DNA of 64,000 nucleotides from the NCBI RefSeq assembly GCF_013364215.1, contig NZ_CP054923.1:3472001-3536000 (forward strand), given 5' to 3'. Made by a program: the position numbers and the translations under genes. Below the pieces are notes generated by a model, which was not told the origin of the DNA, ran no database searches, and worked only from the letters and a program-made list of their open reading frames with translations. This document shows, one piece after another, positions 1 to 9,187 of this stretch (its first letter is position 1; each line of letters begins with the position of its first letter). This stretch comes from Verrucosispora sp. NA02020 (GTDB lineage: Bacteria > Actinomycetota > Actinomycetes > Mycobacteriales > Micromonosporaceae).

Positions 1-1
1 G

Positions 2-589
2 CGGGACGTGTGGCGGGTGGCCGACCTGCCCGAGGCACCCGCCGCCATCGTCGCGGCACTGGGCGGGTCGCACGCCGCGCCGGTCGACGTGCCGCGCTAC
101 GGCCCGCCGCCGGTCGGTCCGGACCCGGCCGGGTTCGTGGTCGCCGCCGCACCCCTGGGCCGGCTCACCGCCGCGCAGGCCGAGGCGGTCGCGGCGCTGA
201 CCGACGGGCCGGTGGTGGTGACCCCGTGGCGGACCGTCGTCGTGGTCGCCGCACCCGAGTCGGCGGTGCCGGTGCTGACCGGTGCCGGGCTGGTCGTCGA
301 TCCCGCCTCGCCCTGGGTCGGGGTGACCGCCTGCGCGGGCCGACCCGGTTGCGGCAGCGCGTTGGCCGACGTCCGCGCCGACGCCACGGCCGCACTGACC
401 GCCGCCACACCGCCCGCCGACGACGCGCTTCCCCTGCACTGGGCGGGCTGTGACCGGTGCTGCGGCCGACCGTCCGGTCCGGCTGCCCTGGCGGTGGCCA
501 CCGGCGCCGGTTACCGTGTCGCCGGTCCCCGAGGGGATCACCACGGCCCGCTGTCCGAGCGGGTGGCACAGGCACGGAGACCACGATGA
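2..589 (+). CDS. cobG: Precorrin-3B synthase CobG, C-terminal part (cut by window edge)
   Basis: CobG oxidises precorrin-2-derived precorrin-3A to precorrin-3B in the aerobic cobalamin pathway, using a siroheme-like Fe-S centre. The frame is open to the first base, so the gene starts upstream and only about 195 C-terminal residues are here. The nitrite/sulfite-reductase-type cluster ligands are visible: CAGRPGC (C-x5-C) and, about 45 residues later, CDRCC (C-x3-C), followed by a [10 protein letters not shown] stretch. The stop overlaps the cobH start as ATGA, so the two are translationally coupled. The neighbouring cobH, cobIJ and cobK support the call. Confidence 0.85.
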   Translation, partial: RDVWRVADLPEAPAAIVAALGGSHAAPVDVPRYGPPPVGPDPAGFVVAAAPLGRLTAAQAEAVAALTDGPVVVTPWRTVVVVAAPESAVPVLTGAGLVVDPASPWVGVTACAGRPGCGSALADVRADATAALTAATPPADDALPLHWAGCDRCCGRPSGPAALAVATGAGYRVAGPRGDHHGPLSERVAQARRPR

Positions 590-1215
590 GTTACGACTAC
601 GTCCGCGAGGGCGCCGAGATCTACCGCCGCTCGTTCGCCACCATCCGCGCCGAGACCGACCTGTCCCGCTTCCCCGCCGACGTCGCCCGGGTGGTGGTGC
701 GCATGATCCACGCCTGCGGCATGGTCGACCTGGTCGACGACGTGGAGGCGCACCCCGAGGTGGTCGCCGCCGGGTACGCCGCACTGGCCGCCGGTGCGCC
801 GGTGCTCTGCGACGCGGCGATGGTCGCCGCCGGGATCACCCGCACCCGGCTGCCCGCCGACAACGAGGTGGTGTGCACGCTGCGTGATCCGGCGGTGCCC
901 GATTTGGCCCGGCAGTTCGGCACCACCCGCAGCGCCGCCGCCATGGAGTTGTGGCGGGACCGGCTCGACGGCGCCGTGGTCGCCATCGGCAACGCCCCGA
1001 CCTCCCTGTTCCGGCTGCTGGAACTCGTCGACGAGGGCGCGGGTCGGCCGGCGGCGGTGGTGGGCGTACCGGTCGGGTTCATCGGCGCGGCCGAGTCCAA
1101 GCAGGCGCTGGCCACGCATCCGGCCCGGATCCCGTACCTGGTCGTGCAGGGTCGTCGGGGCGGCAGCGCCGTCACCGCGGCGGCCGTGAACGGCATCGCG
1201 AGCGAGGTGGAGTGA
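586..1215 (+). CDS. cobH: Precorrin-8X methylmutase CobH
   Basis: CobH moves the C-11 methyl to C-12, converting precorrin-8X to hydrogenobyrinate. The protein has 209 residues, normal for the family. It starts [20 protein letters not shown] and carries the IHACGM segment with the catalytic His (about residue 43) and the family pattern [15 protein letters not shown]. The ATG at 586 is chosen because it overlaps the cobG stop (ATGA) and gives the conserved N-terminus; the frame is open further upstream but that part is cobG shadow. It is followed after 2 bp by cobIJ. Confidence 0.95.
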   Translation: MSYDYVREGAEIYRRSFATIRAETDLSRFPADVARVVVRMIHACGMVDLVDDVEAHPEVVAAGYAALAAGAPVLCDAAMVAAGITRTRLPADNEVVCTLRDPAVPDLARQFGTTRSAAAMELWRDRLDGAVVAIGNAPTSLFRLLELVDEGAGRPAAVVGVPVGFIGAAESKQALATHPARIPYLVVQGRRGGSAVTAAAVNGIASEVE

Positions 1216-1217
1216 CC

Positions 1218-2732
1218 ATGGTGGAGCCCGGCACGCTCTACGGCGTCGGGGTCGGACCCGGCGACCCGGAACTGTTGACGGTCAAGGCGGCCCGGCTGAT
1301 CGCCGAGACCGACGTGGTCGCGTACTACTCGGCCCGGCACGGCCGCAGCATCGCCCGCTCCATCGTGGCCGGTCTGCTGCGGGAGGACCACGTACACGAG
1401 GCCCTGGTCTACCCGGTCACCACCGAGGGCACCGACGACCCGGCCGGCTACGAGGGCGTGATCCGCCGGTTCTACGACGACAGCGCCGAACGGCTGGCCG
1501 TCCACCTGGCCGCCGGACGCGACGTGGTGGTGCTCTGCGCGGGCGACCCGATGTTCTACGGCTCCTACATGTACCTGCACGAGCGGCTCGCGCACCGGTT
1601 CCCGGCCGAGGTGGTGCCGGGGGTGACCTCGATCAGCGCCGCCTCCGCCGTGCTGGGTCGGCCGCTCGTCGAACGCGACGAGGTGCTGACCGTCCTGCCC
1701 GGCACGCTGCCCGCCGAGGAACTCGCGCGGCGGCTCGCCGACACCGACGCCGCCGCCGTACTCAAGCTGGGCCGGACCTTCGACAACGTCCGCGCCGCCC
1801 TGGACGACGCGGGCCGACTGCCCGAGACCTGGTACGTGGAGCGGGCCACCTCACCACGCGGACGACACGCCCCGCTGGCCGACGTGTCCACCGACGAAGT
1901 GCCGTACTTCTCGCTGGCGTTGCTGCCCAGCCCGACCAGCGCCGCCAGCCGCGACGACCTGCCGGCACCCGGACCGGCGTCGGCGGGGGAGGTGGTCGTG
2001 GTCGGGCTCGGCCCGGCCGGACCCCGCTGGCTCACCCCCGAGGTGGCGCGGGCGCTGCGCGAGGCCGAGCACCTGGTGGGCTACGGCCCGTACGTGGACC
2101 GGGTGCCGGTGCGTCCCGGCCAGCAGCGGCACACCTCGGGCAACCAGGTGGAGACCGAACGGGCCGCCCACGCCCTGGAGTTGGCACTCGGCGGGGCCCG
2201 GGTGGTGGTGGTGTCCTCCGGCGACCCCGGCGTGTTCGCCATGGCCAGCGCGGTCTACGAGGTGGCGACCGGCCAGGCGAGATTCGCCGGGGTGCCGGTA
2301 CGGGTGCTGCCGGGCCTGACGGCGGCGCAGGCGGCGGCGAGCCGGGTGGGTGCCCCGCTCGGGCACGACTTCGCGGTGCTGTCCCTGTCGGACCGGCTCA
2401 AACCGTGGCCGGTCATCGAGGCCCGCCTGGCCGCCGCCGCCGCGGCCGACCTGGTCCTGGCGCTCTACAACCCGGCCTCGGCCAGCCGTCGCTGGCAGGT
2501 GGGCGCGGCCCGGGAGACGCTGCTGCGCCACCGTGACCCCAAGACGCCCGTGGTGCTGGCCCGAGACGTGGGCCGGGCCACCGAGTCCGTCACCGTGATC
2601 ACGCTCGGTGATCTCGACCCGGACACCGTGGACATGCGGTGCCTGCTCATCATCGGCTCGTCGACCACCCAGGTCAGCACGCGGGGCGACGACTCGGTGG
2701 CGGTCTGGACGCCGCGCACCTATCCCGGCTGA
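1218..2732 (+). CDS. cobIJ: CobIJ fusion: precorrin-2 C20- and precorrin-3B C17-methyltransferase
   Basis: This 504-residue bifunctional SAM-dependent enzyme carries two tandem tetrapyrrole methylase domains. The N-terminal CobI domain (about residues 1-235) opens with YGVGVGPGDPELLTVKAA and contains the LCAGDPMFYGS glycine-rich SAM loop. The C-terminal CobJ domain (about 255-500) has VVVVGLGPAGPRWLTPE, SGNQVETERA and VVSSGDPGVFAMA. A GAGGTGG ribosome site at 1204-1210 suits the ATG at 1218; a GTG at 1212 that overlaps the cobH stop is an alternative. Such fusions are common in actinobacteria. The last 13 bp overlap, tail to tail, the 3' end of cobK. Confidence 0.93.
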   Translation: MVEPGTLYGVGVGPGDPELLTVKAARLIAETDVVAYYSARHGRSIARSIVAGLLREDHVHEALVYPVTTEGTDDPAGYEGVIRRFYDDSAERLAVHLAAGRDVVVLCAGDPMFYGSYMYLHERLAHRFPAEVVPGVTSISAASAVLGRPLVERDEVLTVLPGTLPAEELARRLADTDAAAVLKLGRTFDNVRAALDDAGRLPETWYVERATSPRGRHAPLADVSTDEVPYFSLALLPSPTSAASRDDLPAPGPASAGEVVVVGLGPAGPRWLTPEVARALREAEHLVGYGPYVDRVPVRPGQQRHTSGNQVETERAAHALELALGGARVVVVSSGDPGVFAMASAVYEVATGQARFAGVPVRVLPGLTAAQAAASRVGAPLGHDFAVLSLSDRLKPWPVIEARLAAAAAADLVLALYNPASASRRWQVGAARETLLRHRDPKTPVVLARDVGRATESVTVITLGDLDPDTVDMRCLLIIGSSTTQVSTRGDDSVAVWTPRTYPG

Positions 2733-3469
2733 ACCGGCAGCGCCGACACCCAGTCCACCGCCTCGTCCACCCGGGACACCGTCGTCGGATGGACGGCGGG
2801 CACCGGCCGGTCGATCATCAGCACCGGTAGGCCGAGCTGTCGGGCCGCGTCGAGTTTCGCCTCGGTGAGCCGGCCGCCGCTGTCCTTGGTCACCACCACG
2901 TCGAGGCGATGGGTACGGATCAGCTCCAGTTCACCGGCGAGCGTGTAGGGACCCCGGCTGCGCAGCAGTCGGATGTGCTGCGGCAGCGGCTCGTCCGGCG
3001 CGTCCACGACCCGGGCCAGGATCCACAGCCCGGTCGACGGGCCGAACGCCGCGAGGCTCTGCCGTCCGGTGGTGAGCAGGACCCGCCGCCCGAGCGCCGG
3101 AAGTTCCCGGACGGCGGCGGCCACGTCCGGCACACGGTGCCAGCGGTCACCCGGCCGCGCCGTCCAGCCCGGTCGTTCCAGCCGCAGATGAGGTACGCCG
3201 ACCTGGGCAGCGGCGGTGACGGCGGCGGTCCGGATCCGGGCCGCGTACGGGTGGGTGGCGTCGACCAGTACGTCGACGGGGTGCGTGTCGAGCCACCGGG
3301 CCAGGCCGTCGGCACCACCGAACCCCCCGATGCGTACCTCACCGACCGGCAGGCGGGGATCGGCGACCCGCCCGGCCAGCGAGGAGATCACCGACAGCCC
3401 CGGCCGGTCGACGAGTCGGGCGGCGAGATCACGTGCCTCGGCGGTGCCCCCGAGGATGAGTACCCGCAC
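2720..3469 (-). CDS. cobK: Precorrin-6A reductase CobK
   Basis: CobK reduces precorrin-6A to dihydro-precorrin-6 with NADPH. The 249-residue protein has the usual length and begins MRVLILGGTAEARDLAARL, the Rossmann-like signature of CobK/CbiJ. Other family blocks are VDVLVDATHPYA and the C-terminal VVTKDSGGRLTEAKLDAA. It is convergent with cobIJ and its stop lies inside the cobIJ 3' end (13 bp overlap), so no separate terminator can exist between them. Confidence 0.93.
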   Translation of the reverse strand: MRVLILGGTAEARDLAARLVDRPGLSVISSLAGRVADPRLPVGEVRIGGFGGADGLARWLDTHPVDVLVDATHPYAARIRTAAVTAAAQVGVPHLRLERPGWTARPGDRWHRVPDVAAAVRELPALGRRVLLTTGRQSLAAFGPSTGLWILARVVDAPDEPLPQHIRLLRSRGPYTLAGELELIRTHRLDVVVTKDSGGRLTEAKLDAARQLGLPVLMIDRPVPAVHPTTVSRVDEAVDWVSALPVQPG

Positions 3470-3521
3470 CCGCCACCCCCTGCTGCTCGTTCCCCGATCG
3501 ACCAGTCAACCACGCGCCTTC

Positions 3522-3579
3522 GTGTAAGGAAGGGCCCCCTGCTAACGCCTACGGTATAGAAGGGGTCCCCTCCTAACAT
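3522..3579. repeat. Interspersed palindromic repeat, copy 1
   Basis: A 58-bp imperfect palindrome starting GTGTAAGGAAGGGCCCCC and ending GGGGTCCCCTCCTAACAT. It shares most of its sequence with the copy at 40458-40515, and the AAGGAAGGG(T/C)CCC core recurs in the palindrome at 4674-4730. It lies upstream of cobK and downstream of the SRPBCC gene (both minus strand), so it may act as that gene's promoter-side or upstream terminator element. A mobile or terminator-like repeat family is inferred. Confidence 0.7.
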
Positions 3580-3583
3580 CGGC

Positions 3584-3684
3584 GCCGGCGCCGGCTCTCC
3601 CCGTGCGGGCACCTTGTTGCGGGGCCGGCGCCGGCTCGGCGGTGGGCGCCGGTACGGGCCCTCCGCGTGGGTGCCGGCGCCGGC
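3584..3684. repeat. Three GCCGGCGCCGGC palindromes in 100 bp
   Basis: The self-complementary 12-mer GCCGGCGCCGGC occurs at 3584-3595, 3624-3635 and 3673-3684, each followed by T, with about 40-50 bp spacing and GC-rich variable spacers. It sits just past the 3' end of the SRPBCC gene (which ends at 3696). Stacked hairpins at this place could end transcription; there is no T-run. Confidence 0.6.
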
Positions 3685-3695
3685 TTGCGCAGCGG

Positions 3696-4181
3696 TCAGG
3701 CGGCGACGAACCCGTCGATCTGGTTGATCGCTCCGGTGGCGCCCTCCACCATGCCCATGTCCAGCACCTGCTGGAGGGCCTCGGCGGACGGGTAGGTGCT
3801 CACGTACGTCACCCGGGTCCCGCCGTCGTGCGCGCTGAAGGTGTAGACGCACTTGGAGACCGGCATCTCCGGGTTGGGGGAGAGGTCGTCGTGGGCGAAG
3901 CCGTCGTCGAAGGCGAAGCTGCGAGCCTCGTCCACGGCCGTGACCAGCCAGTACCCGGCGTACCGCTCGCCCTCCGGGCTGGTCATGTAGTAGGTGACCC
4001 GGCCCCCGGGCGTGAGATCGTGGTCGACCACGGTGGCCGGATAGGTCGGCGGTCCCCAGACCTTCTCCAGTTGGCGTGGGTCGGCGTACACCTGCCAGAT
4101 CCGCTCCACCGGTGCGGCGAAGTCGGCGGTGATGGTCAGGCTCAGGTTGTCGAGGTCCTGCTTGACGTCGGTGACGGGCAC
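3696..4181 (-). CDS. SRPBCC / AHSA1-like domain protein
   Basis: A 161-residue single-domain protein of the START-like (SRPBCC) superfamily, AHSA1 branch. It has the features expected of that fold: ITADFAAPVERIWQVYADP at the first strand-helix, RVTYYMTSPEGERYAGYW in the middle, and GGTRVTYVSTYPSAEA before the long C-terminal helix. These proteins bind hydrophobic ligands; the ligand is unknown. The GTG start has GGAGG 8 bp upstream, inside the end of the ArsR gene, with a 3-bp gap between the genes. An ArsR-plus-AHSA1 pair is a very common two-gene unit, so this gene is probably controlled by its partner. Confidence 0.85.
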   Translation of the reverse strand: MPVTDVKQDLDNLSLTITADFAAPVERIWQVYADPRQLEKVWGPPTYPATVVDHDLTPGGRVTYYMTSPEGERYAGYWLVTAVDEARSFAFDDGFAHDDLSPNPEMPVSKCVYTFSAHDGGTRVTYVSTYPSAEALQQVLDMGMVEGATGAINQIDGFVAA

Positions 4182-4184
4182 TGT

Positions 4185-4529
4185 TCAGTCCTCCTGGTCG
4201 GTCTCGGATGCGATGAGCATGTCGATGCGGGCGATGCGGCCGCGCCAGACCTGTTCGAGCTCGGTGAGCATGGACGCCACCGACCGCACCGCCTGCACGT
4301 CGCCGCTGGCCAGTTGCTCGCGGCCGCTGCGTCGCTTGGTCAGCAGGCCGGCCCTCTCCAGCACGGCGACGTGTTTCTGCACGGCGGCGAAGCTCATGTC
4401 GTAGTTGGCGGCGAGCGCGGAGACGGAGTGCTCCCCGGCGAGCACGCGGCGCAGGATGTCGCGCCGGGTGCGGTCGGCGAGCGCGTGGAACAGGGCGTCA
4501 GCCCGGTCGTCACTCGTCTCCGTCACCAC
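4185..4529 (-). CDS. ArsR-family winged-helix transcriptional regulator
   Basis: A regulator of about 114 residues with the ArsR/SmtB helix-turn-helix: LFHALADRTRRDILRRVL, then LAANYDMSFAAVQKHVAVLE as recognition region and the wing LLTKRRSGREQLA. No metal-binding Cys motif is seen, so it belongs to the non-metal branch usually paired with AHSA1 proteins. The GTG at 4529 is chosen because it puts the conserved domain at the usual distance from the N-terminus and lies 7 bp downstream of a perfect operator-like dyad. The frame stays open upstream, but that extension would run through the dyad and is unlike the family. Confidence 0.85.
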   Translation of the reverse strand: MVTETSDDRADALFHALADRTRRDILRRVLAGEHSVSALAANYDMSFAAVQKHVAVLERAGLLTKRRSGREQLASGDVQAVRSVASMLTELEQVWRGRIARIDMLIASETDQED

Positions 4530-4536
4530 CCCAACA

Positions 4537-4554
4537 TACAACCAATCAGTTGTA
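4537..4554. promoter_or_regulatory. Probable ArsR operator TACAAC-N6-GTTGTA
   Basis: TACAACCAATCAGTTGTA is an 18-bp dyad with perfect 6-bp arms. It lies immediately upstream of the ArsR start codon (4529), the position expected for autorepression of the ArsR-SRPBCC operon. Similar ACAAC...GTTGT sites are typical for this ArsR branch, as far as I recall. Binding is inferred. Confidence 0.6.
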
Positions 4555-4673
4555 CGTCGCCAGACCTTCGCAGGATTCATCCCCGCGTGTCGCGGCGCGG
4601 GGTGTGGCGCCTCGCGGTGCGGACACGAGCGCGGTGCGCGGCTGAGTCGCCGGACGCACGGCCGTCGATACGG

Positions 4674-4730
4674 ATGCAAGGAAGGGTCCCCGGTTAACAC
4701 CAGGTGTTAACCGGGGACCCTTCCTTGCAT
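4674..4730. repeat. 57-bp perfect palindrome, 28-bp arms, 1-nt loop
   Basis: Left arm 4674-4701 starts ATGCAAGGAAGGGTCCCCGG and ends GTTAACACC; the right arm 4703-4730 is its exact reverse complement, with a single A between. The core is shared with the interspersed repeats at 3522 and 40458. It lies upstream of the ArsR gene and downstream of the membrane-protein gene (both minus), where it could act as a terminator for the latter. Confidence 0.8.
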
Positions 4731-4750
4731 GCGGGTGGGGCGGTGCCTGG

Positions 4751-4802
4751 GGAGGTGGGGAGATTTGTTGTCGCTAGAGCGACAACAAATCTCCCCACCT
4801 CC
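4751..4802. repeat. 52-bp perfect palindrome, 25-bp arms, 2-nt loop
   Basis: The left arm 4751-4775 (GGAGGTGGGGAGATTTGTTG followed by TCGCT) is exactly mirrored at 4778-4802, with AG between. It begins 26 bp past the stop of the minus-strand gene ending at 4829. It is unrelated in sequence to the palindrome 20 bp away. A strong bidirectional terminator or a repeat-element insertion are both possible. Confidence 0.8.
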
Positions 4803-4828
4803 TGGCAAGCTGGCCTGAGTGGGTACGG

Positions 4829-5365
4829 CTACGGGGCGGTGGGGCTTTCCGCCGGGCCGCTCCGGCGTCGCGCGAACGTCCGCGCCGCCACCACCGGCAG
4901 GACGCGCAGGAGTAGCGCCAGAATCACCGCCAACGTGGCAGCCTGCTCCACCGACAGCCCCTGCCACACCAGCACCGCGCCCGCACCCACACCGGTCAGC
5001 AGCGCACCACGCACGACGCGCAGCGCGACGACCAGGCCCGAGGGCTCCTCTCCGTCCCGGTCGGGCCTCGACCACAGCGTGCTCACCGCCGCCGTGACCG
5101 CGAACAACACGGCGATCAGCAACGCCCAGAGGGCGACTCGTCCGGCACCGGCGTCGTCGGTCAGCGACGGTACGGCGAAGTTGGCCACCAGGAGAATGGC
5201 AAGGGTTGGTACCCACGTCAGGAGGAAGGCGGCCAGCCCGGTCTGCAACGCCCTGCGACCTCGGCTGACCTGTGGTTGCACCTGGCTTCCGATGCCGGCG
5301 GTCACCTCGTCGGGGGCCCATACCAGCTGGCCGACCCTGCGCGGCTCGGGCGTTGGCTCTGACAT
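4829..5365 (-). CDS. Four-helix membrane protein of unknown function
   Basis: A 178-residue protein that I do not recognise. After a hydrophilic N-terminus of about 45 residues it has four hydrophobic segments: GLAAFLLTWVPTLAILLVAN, VALWALLIAVLFAVTAAVS, a third near VRGALLTGVGAGAVLVW and a fourth near AVILALLLRVLPVVAA, with a charged RPDRDGEEPSG loop in the middle. The start at ATG 5365 is preferred; a TAGGCT -10-like hexamer lies 12 bp upstream with no Shine-Dalgarno, which suits a leaderless or near-leaderless transcript. An ATG at 5401 is an alternative. Confidence 0.65.
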   Translation of the reverse strand: MSEPTPEPRRVGQLVWAPDEVTAGIGSQVQPQVSRGRRALQTGLAAFLLTWVPTLAILLVANFAVPSLTDDAGAGRVALWALLIAVLFAVTAAVSTLWSRPDRDGEEPSGLVVALRVVRGALLTGVGAGAVLVWQGLSVEQAATLAVILALLLRVLPVVAARTFARRRSGPAESPTAP

Positions 5366-5449
5366 GGCGGCAAGCCTAGTGTGGAGGACTTCCGCCGCCA
5401 TGCTCGGTCTCTCGGTCACCACATGCGGCGCGTCGGCCACCGAGCGGTG

Positions 5450-6796
<1,347 letters not shown>

Positions 6797-6873
6797 TCAT
6801 CCTGCGACGGCCCCGGCGGGGCGACAAGCAGACAAAGATCGCTGATCGTTCGTCGTCGCCGTACGGTCGACGC

Positions 6874-7794
6874 ATGCTGAACCCTCGACGCCTGGTGGTG
6901 CTGCGGGCGGTCCTGGCGGCCGGATCGATCAACCGGGCCGCCCGGAACCTGAACTACGCCCCGGCCACGATCAGTCAGCACATGACCGAGCTGGCCAGGG
7001 AGACCGGCCTGGTCCTCTTCGTGAGGCAGGGACGGGGCATCGTCGCCACCGACGCCGCCCGACATCTCGCCGACCAGGCGCAGACACTGGTCGCCGACTT
7101 CGAGCGGCTGGAACGGGTCGTCGCGGACCTTCGTGGCGGCCAGGGCGAGCACCTGGCGATCGCCTGTTTCGCCTCGGCGGCCGAACGGTGGATCCCGGAG
7201 CTGGTGCGGACCGTTCGGCAGCACCGACCGAACCTCACCGTCGAGATCAGCCTCAACGAGCCGGTCGACGGGCGGGGGCGCCGTCAGCCGGACCTGGACA
7301 TCCGCACCGAGCCGGCCGGCGGCGTCGAGGTACGGGTCGACGGCTACCAGCGGCACGACCTCGCCGTCGAGGAACTCGTCGCCGTCCTGCCCGCCGGGCA
7401 CCCGCTCGTGGACGCCCCCGAGATCGCGTTGCGGGACCTCGGTGCCGAGCCGTGGGTGGACCACGACATCTACGACAGCCCGATCGGGCAGATCATCTCC
7501 AGCGCCTGCCGGACCGCCGGGTTCACCCCCCGATTCGCCGCCCGTCTGGACGACCACCGGACAGCATTGCGCCTGGTGGCGGCCGGTGTCGGCGTCACAC
7601 TGCTGCCGCGTCTGGCCGTCGTGGAGCTGCCCGGGGGCGCGGTGGCGAGGCCGGTGGTCCGTCCCGTCGTCCGGCGTCGCATCGTCGTGCACGTCCGCCG
7701 GGACCACCGTCGGCAGGAACTCCTCGCCCGCGCGGTGGCGCGGCTGCGCGCGGACGCCGAGGCCGATCCCTGCACCGCCATGCCTGACCGCTGA
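6874..7794 (+). CDS. LysR-family regulator, DgdR-like by position
   Basis: A 306-residue LysR-type regulator. The N-terminal helix-turn-helix is RRLVVLRAVLAAGSINRAAR followed by NLNYAPATISQHMTELARE, and the effector-binding periplasmic-fold domain runs from about residue 90 to 290 (VEELVAVLPAGHPL; ALRLVAAGVGVTLLPRLAV). It is transcribed away from dgdA across a 122-bp spacer containing AGATCGCTGATCGTT near 6837-6851, a possible binding site. The known DgdR represses dgdA; the same role here is inferred from synteny. The ATG start gives a normal N-terminus. Confidence 0.8.
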   Translation: MLNPRRLVVLRAVLAAGSINRAARNLNYAPATISQHMTELARETGLVLFVRQGRGIVATDAARHLADQAQTLVADFERLERVVADLRGGQGEHLAIACFASAAERWIPELVRTVRQHRPNLTVEISLNEPVDGRGRRQPDLDIRTEPAGGVEVRVDGYQRHDLAVEELVAVLPAGHPLVDAPEIALRDLGAEPWVDHDIYDSPIGQIISSACRTAGFTPRFAARLDDHRTALRLVAAGVGVTLLPRLAVVELPGGAVARPVVRPVVRRRIVVHVRRDHRRQELLARAVARLRADAEADPCTAMPDR

Positions 7795-7860
7795 CGCGAC
7801 GACCGACGATCCGAGGCGGGGTCTGCGCATGACCGGTGATCCGGCGAACGGGAGTACGCG

Positions 7861-7890
7861 CGTGCCCGGTGTCCGAGGACACCGGGCACG
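7861..7890. terminator. Bidirectional terminator hairpin
   Basis: CGTGCCCGGTGTCC at 7861-7874 is perfectly mirrored at 7877-7890 with a 2-nt loop (GA). It lies between the 3' ends of the convergent LysR (ends 7794) and epoxide hydrolase (ends 7910) genes. No U-tract follows, as is usual in actinomycetes. Confidence 0.75.
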
Positions 7891-7909
7891 ACGGTGGTGC
7901 GACTGCCGT

Positions 7910-9136
7910 CTAGCGCAGCGGCCGGAAGCCGGCGCGCAGTTCCTCGGCGAAGGCCATCGGCCGTTCCCAGGCGGCGAAGTGCCCGCCCCGGTCGAGCCGG
8001 TGGTAGTAGACGAGGTTCGGGTACGCCTGCTCCACCCAGCTACGCGGTGCCTCGTACAGCTCGTCCGGGAAGACGCTCACCGCCACCGGCACGCGTACGC
8101 CCTTGGTGGCGAAGAACGAGAGTGCGTTCTCCGCGTAGAGCCGGGACGACGAGACGCCGGTGTTCGTCAACCAGTACAACGTGATGTTGTCCAGCACGTC
8201 GTCCCGGCTGAGGCCGCCGGGCCCGCCCGCGAAGACCCGCGAGATGAGGTCCAGACTGCGCGCGTCGTGGTCGAGCAGGAACGCGGCCAGGCCGACCGGC
8301 GAGTCCGCCAGCGCGGTCAGGGTCTGCGGCCGGGTGCCCATCATGAGGGCGTACGCGACGTGCTTCCACACGAAGTTCAGTTGCTCGCAGGCGCGCCGTT
8401 CCTCGTCGGAGAGGTTCGACGGCAGCGAGCCGAGGGCATCGTTCGCCCCGCTCATGTCGGACTGGAACAGCTTGTCGAGATCCGCTGGTACGGCTCCCGG
8501 CATGTTGGTGTGGATCCCGGCCAGCTCCGGCGGTGCCTGGACCCCCATCAGGTCCGAGATGATCGCGCCCCAGTCGCCGCCCTGGGCGACGAAGCGGTCG
8601 TACCCGAGGCGCCGCATCAGCTCGGTCCACGCGCTCGCGATGTGCTCCGGACCCCAGCCCGGCATGGTCGGCTTACCGGAGAAGCCGTGCCCGGGCATGG
8701 ACGGGATCACCACGTGGAAGGCGTCCGAGGCGCTGCCGCCGTGGGCGGTGGGATCGGTCAGCGGGCCGATGACCTTGAGCTGTTCGATCACCGAGCCGGG
8801 CCAGCCGTGCGTGATGATCAGCGGCAGCGCGTCCTCGTGCTTCGAGCGGACGTGGATGAAGTGGATGTCCAGTCCGTCGATCTCGGTCATGAACTGCGGA
8901 ACGCTGTTCAGCCGCGCCTCGACGCCACGCCAGTCGTACTCCTGCTCCCAGTAGCGCGCGACCGCCTGGATCGTGGCGAGCGGCACGCCCTGCGACTGGT
9001 CGGCGACGGTCTCCTGCTCCGGCCACCGGGTGGCGGCGATCCGGCGGCGCAGGTCGTCCAGCTCCGCCTGCGGGATCTCGACCGTGAACGGCCGGATCTG
9101 CGTGGTACGCGGTCGGGCTTCGGTCTTGACGGCCAT
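7910..9136 (-). CDS. Epoxide hydrolase (alpha/beta hydrolase with EHN domain)
   Basis: A 408-residue epoxide hydrolase of the microsomal type. The N-terminal EHN domain (about residues 14-120) begins IRPFTVEIPQAELDDLRRRI. The hydrolase core has the oxyanion motif HGWPGS (110-115), the nucleophile elbow GGDWGA with Asp188, and the terminal catalytic His in GGHFAAWERP (about 388). Such enzymes open epoxides to diols; the substrate is unknown and juvenile-hormone-like hydrolases share the signature. AAGGAGG lies 6 bp before the ATG. The gene is 51 bp downstream of msrB and may be co-transcribed. Confidence 0.88.
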   Translation of the reverse strand: MAVKTEARPRTTQIRPFTVEIPQAELDDLRRRIAATRWPEQETVADQSQGVPLATIQAVARYWEQEYDWRGVEARLNSVPQFMTEIDGLDIHFIHVRSKHEDALPLIITHGWPGSVIEQLKVIGPLTDPTAHGGSASDAFHVVIPSMPGHGFSGKPTMPGWGPEHIASAWTELMRRLGYDRFVAQGGDWGAIISDLMGVQAPPELAGIHTNMPGAVPADLDKLFQSDMSGANDALGSLPSNLSDEERRACEQLNFVWKHVAYALMMGTRPQTLTALADSPVGLAAFLLDHDARSLDLISRVFAGGPGGLSRDDVLDNITLYWLTNTGVSSSRLYAENALSFFATKGVRVPVAVSVFPDELYEAPRSWVEQAYPNLVYYHRLDRGGHFAAWERPMAFAEELRAGFRPLR

Positions 9137-9187
9137 CTCTGCCTCCTTCTCCCTCTCTCGCGGGTGTACGGGAGTCGTCGGACGGGG

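Noticed and set aside
3584..3684. Repeated GCCGGCGCCGGC units as a CRISPR array
   Set aside because: There are only three short self-complementary repeats, with unequal GC-rich spacers and no cas genes.
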